64,000 bases of DNA from Novosphingobium sp. PP1Y (GTDB lineage Bacteria; Pseudomonadota; Alphaproteobacteria; Sphingomonadales; Sphingomonadaceae), in contig NC_015579.1 in assembly GCF_000253255.1 (NCBI RefSeq), positions 128,104 to 192,103 of the forward strand, in the 5' to 3' direction. Positions 33,974-43,439 of the stretch are shown here, piece after piece. The notes under the pieces are model-generated. The model ran no database searches. It was not told the origin of the DNA and saw only the letters and a list, made by a program, of their open reading frames with translations. The first letter of the stretch is position 1, and every line of letters begins with the position of its first letter. The translations under genes were made by a program, and so were the position numbers.

Positions 33974-34345
33974 GGCCGAAGTGCGCCCATCCAAGCCGCT
34001 CGAGTGGGAAAATGGCGCGCATATGAGCGGTCAGTCCGTTTATGACCGGGGCTGGGACATTGCCGTCATTCCTGGTCCCGGCTCGGAAGGGCGGCTTTCA
34101 GCTGGGCACCGGACGTTCCGAAGGACGCGATGCCGTGGCATGGAACGGGAAAGGTGGGCCGGTTGCGGACAGGTAGCTTTCCGCGAAGATTTTTGAGAAT
34201 CAGACATTAGGACCTCGACGGTGCGCTGCAAAAGCGGCGCCTTGACGCGAGGCCTGCACCTTACCAGCCGCAGGATCACCAATGTCCGGGCTCCAAACAA
34301 TGCGTCCCGCCGCAGTCGCTCCAAACGAACGGCAGCGCGCAATTC
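33974..34345. other. Convergent gap
   Basis: 372 bp between convergent brnA and the HNH gene. No gene or clear terminator was recognised. Confidence 0.4.
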
Positions 34346-35200
34346 CTAAGCAGGTGGCCGCGGCAACAGATCGCGATACCCGCCCGAACAGAAGGACGCC
34401 TCGGCTGCCAACGCGCGCGACATGATCGCCTGCCAAAACCCTATGCGATGTTGCAGTTCGATTCGGTCTGCGTTGCGGCGAAGGTACTCCTCGATCAGGG
34501 ACTGATCGATAACGCCGCCATTCGGCGCGACCACCTCGGTTTCGAGCCGCAACGCCAATTCGGTAAGCAGTTCGCCCACCTCTGGCAACAGCGCCCGATT
34601 GAAATCGACCTTCTCGAGCTGGCGCGCCATGCGCTTGGCGAGCACGGAATCAGGGATCGCGGCAGGCGAGAATGCGAAACTGACCGTGTAACTACCCACC
34701 GCGCGGGTCACGGTGGCCGTCAGGAACGAAACCGCCGGGATTTGATCTATATACGGGTGAACGAACGCGCTTGCGATGGTTTTGCCCGTTGTCGCCGACT
34801 TGCGCTGGTTGCATGGGCCGCACATCGCAACGAGGTTGAGCGGGAAGATCGCAAACTCGGGGAACGGCGTCTGTGGGAGGTGGTGATCGAGTTGGACGGG
34901 CCGTGCGCCGCCGCAGCTCGGGCAACGATTGCCCGCCACCGCCAGCAACTCCGCCCGCAAACCAAACAGCGGCTTGCCCTCATACGTTTTCTTGTAAGCG
35001 GCGCGCAGCGCCGCACCGTATTTAACGCGAAACGGTTTGTTGGCGGTGATGCGGCAACCGGCACCGCTCCCCAGCCAATAATCAAGGTAGAGCGTGCGCA
35101 GCGCAGTTTCCATGGGTTTGGGCACGGCCTTCCCGAGCCCAGCCTTTAGCACGTCGAACGGATCGCCGATTTTGTCGTGCGGATAGCGAAGTGTGTACAT
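34346..35200 (-). CDS. HNH endonuclease, Septu PtuB-like
   Basis: 284-residue HNH nuclease. The zinc-ribbon/HNH site reads CPSCGGARPVQLDHHLPQTP, then NLVAMCGPCNQRKS: two CxxC pairs, the DHH catalytic strand and the Asn-x-K end. The C-terminal 150 residues are helical. It directly follows an ABC-like ATPase with TAATG overlap, the same two-gene order as PtuA-PtuB of the Septu anti-phage system. Septu assignment is by architecture, not by alignment; related ATPase-HNH pairs also accompany retrons. Confidence 0.85.
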   Translation of the reverse strand: MYTLRYPHDKIGDPFDVLKAGLGKAVPKPMETALRTLYLDYWLGSGAGCRITANKPFRVKYGAALRAAYKKTYEGKPLFGLRAELLAVAGNRCPSCGGARPVQLDHHLPQTPFPEFAIFPLNLVAMCGPCNQRKSATTGKTIASAFVHPYIDQIPAVSFLTATVTRAVGSYTVSFAFSPAAIPDSVLAKRMARQLEKVDFNRALLPEVGELLTELALRLETEVVAPNGGVIDQSLIEEYLRRNADRIELQHRIGFWQAIMSRALAAEASFCSGGYRDLLPRPPA

Positions 35201-36843
35201 TAGTCTTCGGCTTCGGCGTTTCTTGCCCGGCGCGCGATCGTTGCCATGACATGCGCAAGCGCCTGCGACGACAAGCGCGATCCGAGCGCCTCCTCAACGC
35301 CTTCGACGGTTTCAAAGGCGTCGACCATGCGGTCAAGAACGTGCCGGTAGTCCCCGGCCGTCGGATAGAAGCCGAACACCTCCCGGCTGAGTGCGCCGAC
35401 ATTCTCGCCATAGGTCTCGATTGAAGGCGCCTTCGCGATCGTCGGCTCCCGGCCAGCGAGGATGACCACCTGCCCCGCCAGCGCTTCCTGGACGACGACG
35501 GGTGAATGCGTGGCAACGAGCGCATATGCCCGCTGCTTCGACAGCAAGCGGCGGATGGATGACATAAGAGCCGCAAGCAACGGTGGGTGCAAATGCGTTT
35601 CGGGTTCGTCGATCAGGACGAGCCCGTGACGCTGAAGCATGGCGGTCATGCCCGCCAATTGATGCAAGACGATCTTGTGTCCGCTCGACAGCTTCAGGAA
35701 GGCGGCAGCGGGGTCCTGACCAAACCAGCGATTGAGTTGCTCGACGCGGACTTCGTCCAGCGACCAAAAATCCTCGACCTCTTCCGGGTCATCGTGGGGC
35801 GGGATGCCAACATAGGCGCGGACCGACACTTCCTCGAGCACCGGTTTCATGATTTCTGCGAAAACTTTGAACCGGTCGAGCTCGCGGATGCGAGTGACAT
35901 GCGATGCGAATGTCGCCGCAAGCTCGGCCTGCGTCAGCAGCCGCGGGGCAATGTCGCCGCCCTCAATGAGTCCAGCGGGATCTCGCATTCCAAGATAAAT
36001 GTATCGCCCGCGCCCCGCGATGAAGTCGGCGCGCCGCTCCTCGGGATCGTCGCCGGCGAGCATCGGCGGAACGAAGTTATCGAACGAGCTGTAAGATACC
36101 GCCAGAATATTGGGGAAGCCCGGGCCATCGGTGATGGCCCCTTCGACCGCCGTCAGCTGCTCGCGCTCCGCAGGCGGCGCGTACGCGACGCGCGCGATGC
36201 GCGCGAGCAAGTGCGTCTTGCCGACGCCGTTGGGCCCAATGATGATGCCCGCCCGCCGTGACGGACGTGTCTGGTGTAGTCCCGCAGGCGCTTCCGTCTC
36301 ACCCAGCGCGAAGGTAATCGGTTCGTTGGATCCCAATGGCGTGAAGGTGAGGGTGAACGCGTCTTCACCCGGCGGCGCACCACCGGCCTCCACTGTCCGC
36401 GTAATCTCGTCGTAAAAGTCCTCGGGGCGGCGATGATCGCGATAGAGCGAAATCTTCAAACCCGGCTCCTCAGCGAACGCCTCGCGCAGCTCGGGATGCG
36501 ACGAGAGATCATTGAACAGCTTCCGCACCTTGTCGAGTAATCCAAGCTCGATCAGGCGAACATAATAGTCGATCGAGGTACCGAGCGAGACCACGTGCTT
36601 GGTGAACTGCACGCCCTTGGCTGGCCCGACGGCAAGTGCGGGAGGACCCTCACGCTGGCCTTCCTTGAGGATTTTCAGCGTTCCGACTTGGTGCGTCGTG
36701 CTGCCGTCCTTGTAATAAAGCGTATATAGAGTCCGGTAGCTGTAATCGTTCCAATTATCTCCGAGCAGAATTAACGCCTTATCGGCATCGACCGATGTGA
36801 CGTTTCGGGCGGCTGTCTGGATGAAAAGGCGCAGCGCCGACAT
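35200..36843 (-). CDS. ABC/AAA-type ATPase, Septu PtuA-like
   Basis: 547-residue SMC/ABC-like ATPase. Walker A is IIIGPNGVGKTHLLARIARV (about residue 200), ABC signature KLSSGHKIVLHQLAG, Walker B HGLVLIDEPETHLHPPLLAA and H-loop YALVATHSPVVVQEAL. The 190 residues before Walker A are poorly conserved and may form the sensor region. ATG 36843 is chosen; a TTG start 84 bp upstream is possible. Likely role: NTP-gated control of the HNH nuclease during phage infection. Confidence 0.85.
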   Translation of the reverse strand: MSALRLFIQTAARNVTSVDADKALILLGDNWNDYSYRTLYTLYYKDGSTTHQVGTLKILKEGQREGPPALAVGPAKGVQFTKHVVSLGTSIDYYVRLIELGLLDKVRKLFNDLSSHPELREAFAEEPGLKISLYRDHRRPEDFYDEITRTVEAGGAPPGEDAFTLTFTPLGSNEPITFALGETEAPAGLHQTRPSRRAGIIIGPNGVGKTHLLARIARVAYAPPAEREQLTAVEGAITDGPGFPNILAVSYSSFDNFVPPMLAGDDPEERRADFIAGRGRYIYLGMRDPAGLIEGGDIAPRLLTQAELAATFASHVTRIRELDRFKVFAEIMKPVLEEVSVRAYVGIPPHDDPEEVEDFWSLDEVRVEQLNRWFGQDPAAAFLKLSSGHKIVLHQLAGMTAMLQRHGLVLIDEPETHLHPPLLAALMSSIRRLLSKQRAYALVATHSPVVVQEALAGQVVILAGREPTIAKAPSIETYGENVGALSREVFGFYPTAGDYRHVLDRMVDAFETVEGVEEALGSRLSSQALAHVMATIARRARNAEAED

Positions 36844-37418
36844 CTTCTTTGTACCCCAAAAAAAGACGGCCTGCTTGGTCAGATCGTCCGCAGAGCGCTT
36901 AGTGAGCGATCCGTCGCCGCGATGCAACTCGCCGGGGACATATGATCGCAGACGATTCTGGCCATAATGGTGCGGCTGCCTGCCCCGAATTTCGGCGGCG
37001 GCACGAAGACATCACGCACGGCACCCCTTGTTCGACGCCGCGTCGCCAGACAACGACAGCTAAAAATGCGTCGCGTCATGCAATCTGTCGCTCAGGCATG
37101 ATCGCGAGTCGATGGGGTGCGTAGCCAACCGCTTCTTCGGCTCCGCGATCGAGCGTGGCGGATTCCCAAGGCCGCAATTCACCGGGCCGCCGAGTCCTCG
37201 GTGAAGTTGGCTAGGCAGAGCCGGGGATCGAGATGGCGGCAGCTTTTGGATATTGAGGCAAGCAGGCCGAACGACTGATTTGGGCGCATTCCCGGCGGGC
37301 AGGTCGCGCAAAAACCGCAGCGCTGAACGCGCACACTCTATTTGATCAGACGATCGATCGAGGACAGGTTGATGGGCACATATTTGCTTGAGGCGGCGGC
37401 GGGCAGCCCGGTCCAAGG
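36844..37418. other. Gap within the defence island
   Basis: 575 bp without a supported gene; open frames lack family features. It separates the ATPase from the minus-strand gene 37419-38663, so the two may have separate promoters. Confidence 0.4.
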
Positions 37419-38663
37419 TCAACGGAAACTGTGGTGAATCGCAGCAACGACGGCACGTCCTTCGTTCAGCGTCGCTTCGATCATCGACTGAAGATGGCGC
37501 GTGGTTGCGCCGCGCGTGCCGACGTAACCTGATCGGACCAGCTCAACGAATGCCTCGCTGCGCAAATAGTGGCCATCGAGCTCGGTATGGTCGATGCGGA
37601 GGCCGCCTCGGCTCCCCCGCATACCGCCATTGCCAATCATATGGTCGAGATGGCCAAGACTGATAACGATGCCCGCTGCACTTGCGGCCGAGTGGCGTTT
37701 CATCATTTTCACGAAGAAAGCGCCGGGATGGAGGCGGTAAGGCCCTTCCGGCTCGAGATCGCAATCGAATTGCCGCATCCGATCAAGCTCATCTTGGAAC
37801 TGCCAATTAATGCGGACCTGCCATCCCTCACCCAAATCGCGGTCGCGCTCAAGCATCTTGTATTGCACCATTACCAGCGCACCACGTCGCTCGTTGAGGT
37901 AGATTAGATCCACCCCGAGAAGCTCCTCAAGAGGTCGGCGATTGGCCGTATAGATCTCAAGCTCGCCGTCATGTTTCCTGAAACGCGCCCGTCCGGTCAG
38001 ATCGCTGTCATCCATCGTCCAGCCCGGCAACCACCGGGCGTCATGTTCGATCGCCGCGTCCTCAAGCACGCGGATCGACGCGATCGCGCTTGGGCCGCGA
38101 ACAGCCAACTCATAGGCTTCGCCATCGCCGCCAAAGGCGTTGACAGCGAGCTTGATCGCGTCGTGCTGCATGACGACCGCATTTTCGACACGACCGCGTC
38201 CGGCGATCCAGGCGAGGATGCGACGCAGGACGGGCGCGTTAGCTTCATTGGCGGCTAGTGCCGCGATCATCGATTGGCCGAGTTGGCTGGATACTGCGGT
38301 GATCTCTTGGGAGGCAGCGCGCAATTGCGCGGCAGCATGTCTCAACGTCGGGGTTTCGACGTAACGCAAGAGCCGTGAAAGCGAGCCGGGTTCGATATCA
38401 TCGACGAAATCGAACGCGACTCGGGTATCCAGCGATGAGATGGCCTGTCGCGAGCGAACGATCCCAATGCGGAGGTGCGACCTGCCGACCGCGATCAGCG
38501 CGAGCGAGCGCGTTTTGGCTGGCCTCGCCACCGAATGGCGAAAGTTGAGTGTGAACCGCGCACCGTGTCGCCTCGTACCTTCTAGCGCTTCCCATGTCTC
38601 CCGATCAACCCGGACTACGACAAGGCCAGCGGCCTGCAATTGGCGAACTTCACGTTCTTCCAT
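37419..38663 (-). CDS. Uncharacterised protein with possible PD-(D/E)xK nuclease core
   Basis: 414-residue protein with no family I can name. Around residues 260-285 it reads LGVDLIYLNERRGALVMVQYKMLERDRD: an Asp followed about 15 residues later by QYK on a hydrophobic strand, the pattern of the D...(E/Q)xK motif in Mrr-type restriction nucleases. The N-terminal domain (LVVVRVDRETWEALEGTRRH) is alpha/beta, and about residues 100-200 are helical. The start follows GGGGAAGTC. Its location beside an ATPase-HNH pair, BrnTA and ParDE suggests a defence role. Nuclease assignment is inference. Confidence 0.55.
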   Translation of the reverse strand: MEEREVRQLQAAGLVVVRVDRETWEALEGTRRHGARFTLNFRHSVARPAKTRSLALIAVGRSHLRIGIVRSRQAISSLDTRVAFDFVDDIEPGSLSRLLRYVETPTLRHAAAQLRAASQEITAVSSQLGQSMIAALAANEANAPVLRRILAWIAGRGRVENAVVMQHDAIKLAVNAFGGDGEAYELAVRGPSAIASIRVLEDAAIEHDARWLPGWTMDDSDLTGRARFRKHDGELEIYTANRRPLEELLGVDLIYLNERRGALVMVQYKMLERDRDLGEGWQVRINWQFQDELDRMRQFDCDLEPEGPYRLHPGAFFVKMMKRHSAASAAGIVISLGHLDHMIGNGGMRGSRGGLRIDHTELDGHYLRSEAFVELVRSGYVGTRGATTRHLQSMIEATLNEGRAVVAAIHHSFR

Positions 38664-38877
38664 GACTTCCCCAGCATAGAGTCGCGCACCGGGCGCCCGG
38701 ATTCTCTAGCCCAGATCTTCACTCAGCGCATCGCCATCAGTTGCTGTTGTTTGTCCACTATCGCCAATAGCAGTTAGGCAGTTGAATCCCAACTTCGGTC
38801 ATTTCGGTTTGGGCGGACTAATGGCCGAGGGTCCGCTATTAGGATCGCTGCAACTGCGCTGGGACGACTTACTAGGG

Positions 38878-38972
38878 CGCGTCACCGACCGGCAGCTGTC
38901 AAACTTGCAAGGGACCGGTTTCAGTGCAAGCCGTCATTCCGGCGCCCATACCGGAATGGCTTGAGTTGGTCG
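38878..38972. repeat. Single end of the MITE-like element
   Basis: 95 bp homologous to 43345-43439, including the TIR part GAGTTGGTCG at its right end. The other end is absent. Confidence 0.6.
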
Positions 38973-39038
38973 GCAGGAGAAACGCTAAGTGTGGTGAGAA
39001 TCTCTGCGGATTGGCCGCCAGCACGGACCTTTTTACGG

Positions 39039-39341
39039 CTAACCGTCGTAATTCGATGATGTCCAATCTTCCCGACCATGCCGGACGCGTAGAATGATGA
39101 CCTCGCCCTCATTTCCTACATCATAAATCACCAGGTGGGCCTTGTAGGGATGCACGCGAACTGGCGGCGAGATTTCCTCTCGCAAGCGCGCAGCATGGGG
39201 ATAGTCTGCGAGAAACGCGAAAATCGCACTCAGCCCTTCGTGATAAGCGTCAGCCTGCGGCAAGCCAAACTGCTCGATGCCTTCCAGAAAAATGGCTGTC
39301 AGATCGTCGGCTGCGGCGCGTGTTAAGTGAAAACGTGGCAC
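39039..39341 (-). CDS. parE: ParE-family toxin
   Basis: 100-residue RelE/ParE-superfamily toxin; ParE proteins poison DNA gyrase. Seen: FHLTRAAADDLTAIFLEGIE, FLADYPHAARLREEIS, VRVHPYKAHLVIYDVGNEGE and VIILRVRHGREDW, all standard. It follows parD with a 2-bp gap, the normal order. No inactivating change is visible. Confidence 0.92.
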   Translation of the reverse strand: MPRFHLTRAAADDLTAIFLEGIEQFGLPQADAYHEGLSAIFAFLADYPHAARLREEISPPVRVHPYKAHLVIYDVGNEGEVIILRVRHGREDWTSSNYDG

Positions 39342-39343
39342 AG

Positions 39344-39589
39344 TCAGGCTTGCAGGCCTGCCTGGCTGATCGCTCGCGCCCGGATATCCGCCATCGTCTC
39401 ATCGCTCAGACCGCCAGCTCGGGCGTCGTCGACAAGGCGCTGCATGGCGGCAATCTTGTCGGCGCGTTCCTGGTCACGGCGGATAAGATCGCGCACATAG
39501 TCGCTGGCATTGCTATACCGACCAGTATCAGCTTGCGCTTCCACCCATTGCTTCATCGGATCGGGCAGTGAGATGTTCATCGTAGCCAT
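39344..39589 (-). CDS. parD: ParD-family antitoxin
   Basis: 81-residue antitoxin. MATMNISLPDPMKQWVEAQA, then YSNASDYVRDLIRRDQE is the ribbon-helix-helix of ParD/CC2985; the acidic helical tail neutralises ParE. ATG 39589 follows GGAGGTTGCC and is preferred to the longer frame. An operator-like inverted repeat precedes it. Confidence 0.93.
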   Translation of the reverse strand: MATMNISLPDPMKQWVEAQADTGRYSNASDYVRDLIRRDQERADKIAAMQRLVDDARAGGLSDETMADIRARAISQAGLQA

Positions 39590-39619
39590 GGCAACCTCCA
39601 TGCCCTGAAATAGCAAAGA

Positions 39620-39636
39620 TTGGCAAAGCTTGTCAA
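39620..39636. promoter_or_regulatory. parDE operator
   Basis: TTGGCAA-AGC-TTGTCAA, one mismatch from a perfect inverted repeat, 31 bp upstream of parD. Nearly the same core as the orphan site at 22781. Confidence 0.55.
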
Positions 39637-39761
39637 TTGCTGCTCAGCCATGACCTACCCCCACGAATAGGGACAATTATGCAGCCGACGCCTCGCAGCA
39701 CCTCCCCCTGCGGCTGCCAGACGTTCTTCCGTTGGCCAATTCTGGCTATCGGAGAATGAAC

Positions 39762-40394
39762 ATGGAAATGCCTGAAACCCAACCTACATCCGCCAAGCGT
39801 CAGGTCTGGAACGCAGGTCGCGCTGTCGGCGCGAAGCGGGCGCTGAAGCCGAAGCAAATTTGGGAGATCCGCTTTTATCTCAATCAGCGTCGTCGCCTTC
39901 GAGACCGGGCTCTGTTCGACCTGGCGATCGACAGCAAATTGCGTGGTTGTGATCTCGTGCAAATGAAAATCGGCGACATTGTCAGCGGCGGGCAGATCCG
40001 AACACGCGCCATCGTAATGCAGCAGAAAACCGGCCGCCCTGTGCAGTTTGAGTTGCTTCCTGATGCCCGCGCCAGTCTGCTGGTTTGGCTTGAACGCCGT
40101 GGCGGCACGGTGGACGATTATGTCTTTCCAAGTCGGGTCGATCGCAACGGCCATCTCAGCACCCGCCAATATGCCCGGCTTGTCGATGAATGGGTGACCG
40201 GTGTGGGCCTGATGCGAAGCGAATATGGCACCCACTCGCTGCGCCGGACGAAGGCGTCGATCATCTACCGGGCAACCGGCAACTTGCGCGCCGTCCAGAT
40301 CCTGCTCGGTCATAGCAAGATCGAAAATACGGTGCGGTATCTTGGGATCGACGTGGAAGACGCGCTTGCCCTCGCCGAGAATACCGAAATTTGA
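39762..40394 (+). CDS. Tyrosine recombinase (integrase), catalytic domain only
   Basis: 210-residue tyrosine recombinase. It keeps the catalytic domain: first Arg in DSKLRGCDLVQMKIGD, HSLRRTKAS (HxxR), LLGHSKIENTVRYLGID (His/Trp position and nucleophilic Tyr). Only a short basic N-terminus precedes it, so the usual core-binding arm is missing; such short integrases are common in sphingomonad genomes. GGAG is 7 bases before ATG 39762; ATG 39756 is an alternative. A stable hairpin follows the gene. Confidence 0.85.
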   Translation: MEMPETQPTSAKRQVWNAGRAVGAKRALKPKQIWEIRFYLNQRRRLRDRALFDLAIDSKLRGCDLVQMKIGDIVSGGQIRTRAIVMQQKTGRPVQFELLPDARASLLVWLERRGGTVDDYVFPSRVDRNGHLSTRQYARLVDEWVTGVGLMRSEYGTHSLRRTKASIIYRATGNLRAVQILLGHSKIENTVRYLGIDVEDALALAENTEI

Positions 40395-40397
40395 ACC

Positions 40398-40430
40398 GTT
40401 GGCTCCCCGCACCGCTGGCGGGGAGCCAAC
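40398..40430 (+). terminator. Hairpin after the integrase gene
   Basis: 13-bp perfect stem, GTTGGCTCCCCGC / GCGGGGAGCCAAC, 7-nt loop. A run of seven T lies about 12 nt further on, so it resembles a Rho-independent terminator with a displaced T tract. Confidence 0.6.
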
Positions 40431-40607
40431 TTTGGTGGGCCTTTTTTTGGGACGAAGCCGTCGTTCGCGAACGTGCCCAGGAGCGTCGGGTTTCGGATAA
40501 AGCGGCCGTTCACACGGCGTGGGCTTCTGACCAGATTACGACGCTCGCAGGAATTGGGACGAACGTCCGGACTTGCGTGAATTGGACGAACGGGGGACCC
40601 TTATAGT

Positions 40608-41492
40608 TTACTGCGAACAGGCGGTCGGCTCAGCCGCAATGAGATCGCCCAGTACCTTTGCTAATTGCAACAGATGCCGGTCTGCATTCGGAGAGGCAAG
40701 TTGCCACCGACTGACCTCAATCAGGCCGCTAAAGTCTGGAACCATGCATAACAAACCTGCATCAACCAGCGCTGACGCTCGACGACCATTGATTATGCCG
40801 GCTCCTATGCCTGCGGCTACCATCTCCATGACGGAACTGGGCTCGACGTGAGCAACTACTCGGAAATCTCGTTTTAGCCGGCGCTGCAGCAGGCGCACGA
40901 TGCCTTCAGTTGTCCGAGATCCTGCCGGAGGCAGGAGGACGGGTAGAGGCGCACGATCGGACAAGCGGGCCAGCAACGGCGGCGCAATAAAAAGCCCGTT
41001 TTCATGGGTCGAGAGCCGACGGGCGATGGCAGGTACAGGCTCGTCGGCGCCTTCAGTGAAATGGAGCAGATCGAGTTCTGAGCGCCTCATGTCTTCGAGA
41101 GGATCCATACCAGCCTCAATAGCGATCAAATCGATTTCCAACTCCCCACACATTTCCGTCAGCCGCTGGCGGGCGGGTAGCAGGTGAAGGTTGAGGATCA
41201 TCTGGTCTGACCCCACCCGAACGCGACGGCGTGCCGGTGCGATGTGGCCGATCCGACGTCCGCTCTCCAAGGCTTGAAGGGCATCTGCCAGCACCGCTTC
41301 GCCATCTGCGGAGAGTTGATTGGTCTTGCCGGTCTGCCGTCGAAAAAGCTGTTTTCCCACAGCTCGTTCGAGGGCGTTGATGTGGCGGCTTACCGCCGCT
41401 TGCGAAATGCCCTCCGCTTCGGCTGCCCCCGAGAAACTGCCATGATGGCATACCAACGCGAAGATTTCGAGCTGACGAAAGGTACCTGCCAT
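40608..41492 (-). CDS. LysR-family transcriptional regulator
   Basis: 294-residue LysR regulator. N-terminal HTH: MAGTFRQLEIFALVCHHGSF, SGAAEAEGISQAAVSRHINALE. The effector domain continues to the C-terminus (VRVGSDQMILNLHLLPARQR, FSGLIEVSRWQLASPN). ATG 41492 removes 24 residues of the longer frame that are not LysR-like. It is divergent from the sulfatase gene with a 114-bp shared region, so it most likely controls that gene in response to a sulfate-ester product. Confidence 0.9.
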   Translation of the reverse strand: MAGTFRQLEIFALVCHHGSFSGAAEAEGISQAAVSRHINALERAVGKQLFRRQTGKTNQLSADGEAVLADALQALESGRRIGHIAPARRRVRVGSDQMILNLHLLPARQRLTEMCGELEIDLIAIEAGMDPLEDMRRSELDLLHFTEGADEPVPAIARRLSTHENGLFIAPPLLARLSDRAPLPVLLPPAGSRTTEGIVRLLQRRLKRDFRVVAHVEPSSVMEMVAAGIGAGIINGRRASALVDAGLLCMVPDFSGLIEVSRWQLASPNADRHLLQLAKVLGDLIAAEPTACSQ

Positions 41493-41503
41493 GATCCTAA
41501 CCC

Positions 41504-41519
41504 ATAACCTATTGGTCAT
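41504..41519. promoter_or_regulatory. Candidate LysR site
   Basis: ATAACC-TATT-GGTCAT, an interrupted dyad with one mismatch in the region between the divergent LysR and sulfatase genes. Confidence 0.4.
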
Positions 41520-41606
41520 GTCTCCCATAACATGCCGGGCCATAGGCTGCGCCGGAAATTTCACGCATCGGTGATGTGACCGCCTAACCGAAAGAAATCC
41601 GCAGAG

Positions 41607-43163
41607 ATGACCGTCGATCGCCGCACTGTTCTTGGCCTTCTCGGAACGGCACTCGCCGCGCCGCGCACGGCCTTTGCTGCCCCTGCGCGGCGACCGAACC
41701 TAGTCTTGTTCATGCCTGACGAACTGCGTGCGGACGTGCTGAGCTGTTATGGCAACCCCGTAACTCTCACCCCCAATTTCGATGCGCTGGCGCGGCAGGG
41801 CACGCGTTTCGCCAATTGCCACGTGCAATATCCGATCTGCAGTCCATCCCGCTGCAGCATGCTGACTGGCTGGCCTCCAAGCGTGCGAGGCCATCGCAGC
41901 CAGTTTGCGCGGCTTCGCCCAGACGAACCCAACATGTTCCGCTATTTGCGCGAGGCGGGTTACGACGTATTCTGGGTCGGTAAGAATGACGCGCTGACCC
42001 AGGAATGCTTCCGTGACAGTGTCACCGAATGGCAGAGCCAGCCAATCCTGCGCTTCGGCGGCGGGCCTCTACCTTCCGTCGATACGGCAACGATGGTGAT
42101 GCGCCCCGGCGAGGCCAAGCGGACCGACACGACGGACTATGCCTGCATCCAGCAAGCTGTTCAGTGGCTCGAACGTCGGGAAACCGATCGCCCGTTTTGT
42201 ATCTTCATTGCTTCCTGGGAACCGCACCCGCCTTACCGCGCTCCGGCCGACTTTGCCACGATGTATAAGCCTGCAGACCTGCCACCACTGATCCCGGCGG
42301 GCCTGGCGAAGAAGCCGGACTTCCACGCAGCGATCCGAGGCTCCCACGGGTTAGATCGCATCGATGACGCCGCTTTGCGAGAGGTTCGAGCCGCCTATTA
42401 CGGCCAAGTGAGTTACACGGACTGGCTATTGGGCGAGTTGATGGAGGCAATGGAGCGCACAGGCCGTAGCCGTGATACGGCGTTGTTCGTTGCCTCTGAT
42501 CATGGAGATTATGCCGGTGATTATGGTCTGATCGAAAAGTGGCCGAGCGATCTGACGAGTTGCCTCACCCATGTGCCACTAATCGGACGCGTGCCTGGGC
42601 TCGCAGGCGGGCAGGCCGCGAGCGACATGGTCGAACTCTTCGACATCATGCCGACTTTCCTTGGTCTTGCTGGCACTCGGACTCGTCATACGCATTTTGC
42701 ACGTTCGCTGCTGCCGCAAATGCACGGCCTTCCGGGCGATCCCGATCGTGCCGCATTCAGCGAGGGCGGTATGAACGTCTATGAACCGCAGGCTTTTGAG
42801 ACGAATTGGCCGGGACCATTTTACAAGGCAAGGATTGAGCTGCCGCTGCAGCATCCCGAGACGATATCGCGATGCGCGGCGATCAAGACGCGGCGCTATA
42901 CCTATGTTCGCCGACCGCAAGGCCAGGACGAACTGTACGACCGCGCTGCAGACCCTGCAGAGACGAACAACCTCATCGACGCTCATACGCATGCCTCAGC
43001 TAAGGATTCGCTAGAGCGTCGCCTGCTCGACTGGTACGTCAACACTAGCGGTGTCCCGCCGACCGATCGCGACAATGCTAGCGAAATGCCTCCCTATTCG
43101 CCGCCGCCGCAAACTCTGCCCGGCTCCGATGCGGAAACAGTCGCCAGAATTCTCAACAGCTGA
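41607..43163 (+). CDS. Exported sulfatase (formylglycine-dependent)
   Basis: 518-residue arylsulfatase/choline-sulfatase-type enzyme. The N-terminus MTVDRRTVLGLLGTALAAPR is a Tat signal, so it is exported folded. NLVLFMPDELRADVLSCYGN is the first metal site; ICSPSRCSMLTG is the sulfatase signature (CxPSR), whose Cys becomes formylglycine through an FGE enzyme encoded elsewhere. SDHGDYAGDYGLIEKWP and THVPLIGRVPG complete the active site. Divergent LysR regulator. The substrate is not deducible. Confidence 0.93.
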   Translation: MTVDRRTVLGLLGTALAAPRTAFAAPARRPNLVLFMPDELRADVLSCYGNPVTLTPNFDALARQGTRFANCHVQYPICSPSRCSMLTGWPPSVRGHRSQFARLRPDEPNMFRYLREAGYDVFWVGKNDALTQECFRDSVTEWQSQPILRFGGGPLPSVDTATMVMRPGEAKRTDTTDYACIQQAVQWLERRETDRPFCIFIASWEPHPPYRAPADFATMYKPADLPPLIPAGLAKKPDFHAAIRGSHGLDRIDDAALREVRAAYYGQVSYTDWLLGELMEAMERTGRSRDTALFVASDHGDYAGDYGLIEKWPSDLTSCLTHVPLIGRVPGLAGGQAASDMVELFDIMPTFLGLAGTRTRHTHFARSLLPQMHGLPGDPDRAAFSEGGMNVYEPQAFETNWPGPFYKARIELPLQHPETISRCAAIKTRRYTYVRRPQGQDELYDRAADPAETNNLIDAHTHASAKDSLERRLLDWYVNTSGVPPTDRDNASEMPPYSPPPQTLPGSDAETVARILNS

Positions 43164-43182
43164 GGCGTCAATCGCCAGGTCA

Positions 43183-43439
43183 CGACCAACTCACGCTGTT
43201 CTGGGGCGGTCGCCGGAATGTCCGCTGATGCCAGAACTCACCGTTCATGATGGTGTTCGCGAACAGCAGTTTCGTCCCAGACATTTCATAGCTGAAGGTC
43301 CGCTTCCTAGCGCTGGAAAACGGGAGCCGAACGGCGAAGATGGGCGCGTTGCTGCCCGGCAACTGTCAACCTTTCGAATGACCCGTTCCGGCGTGGGCCG
43401 ACATTCCCGCAGCCGCATTGGAACAGCGTGAGTTGGTCG
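43183..43439. mobile_element. 257-bp MITE-like element
   Basis: Perfect 19-bp terminal inverted repeats, CGACCAACTCACGCTGTTC (43183-43201) and its complement (43421-43439), extended imperfectly to about 44 bp. There is no credible gene inside. It lies 20 bp downstream of the sulfatase stop. A related single end is at 38878-38972. No target-site duplication was seen. Confidence 0.65.

Noticed and set aside
40398..40430. Hairpin after the short integrase as an attachment site
   Set aside because: It looks like an ordinary terminator; no matching core sequence was found near the gene.
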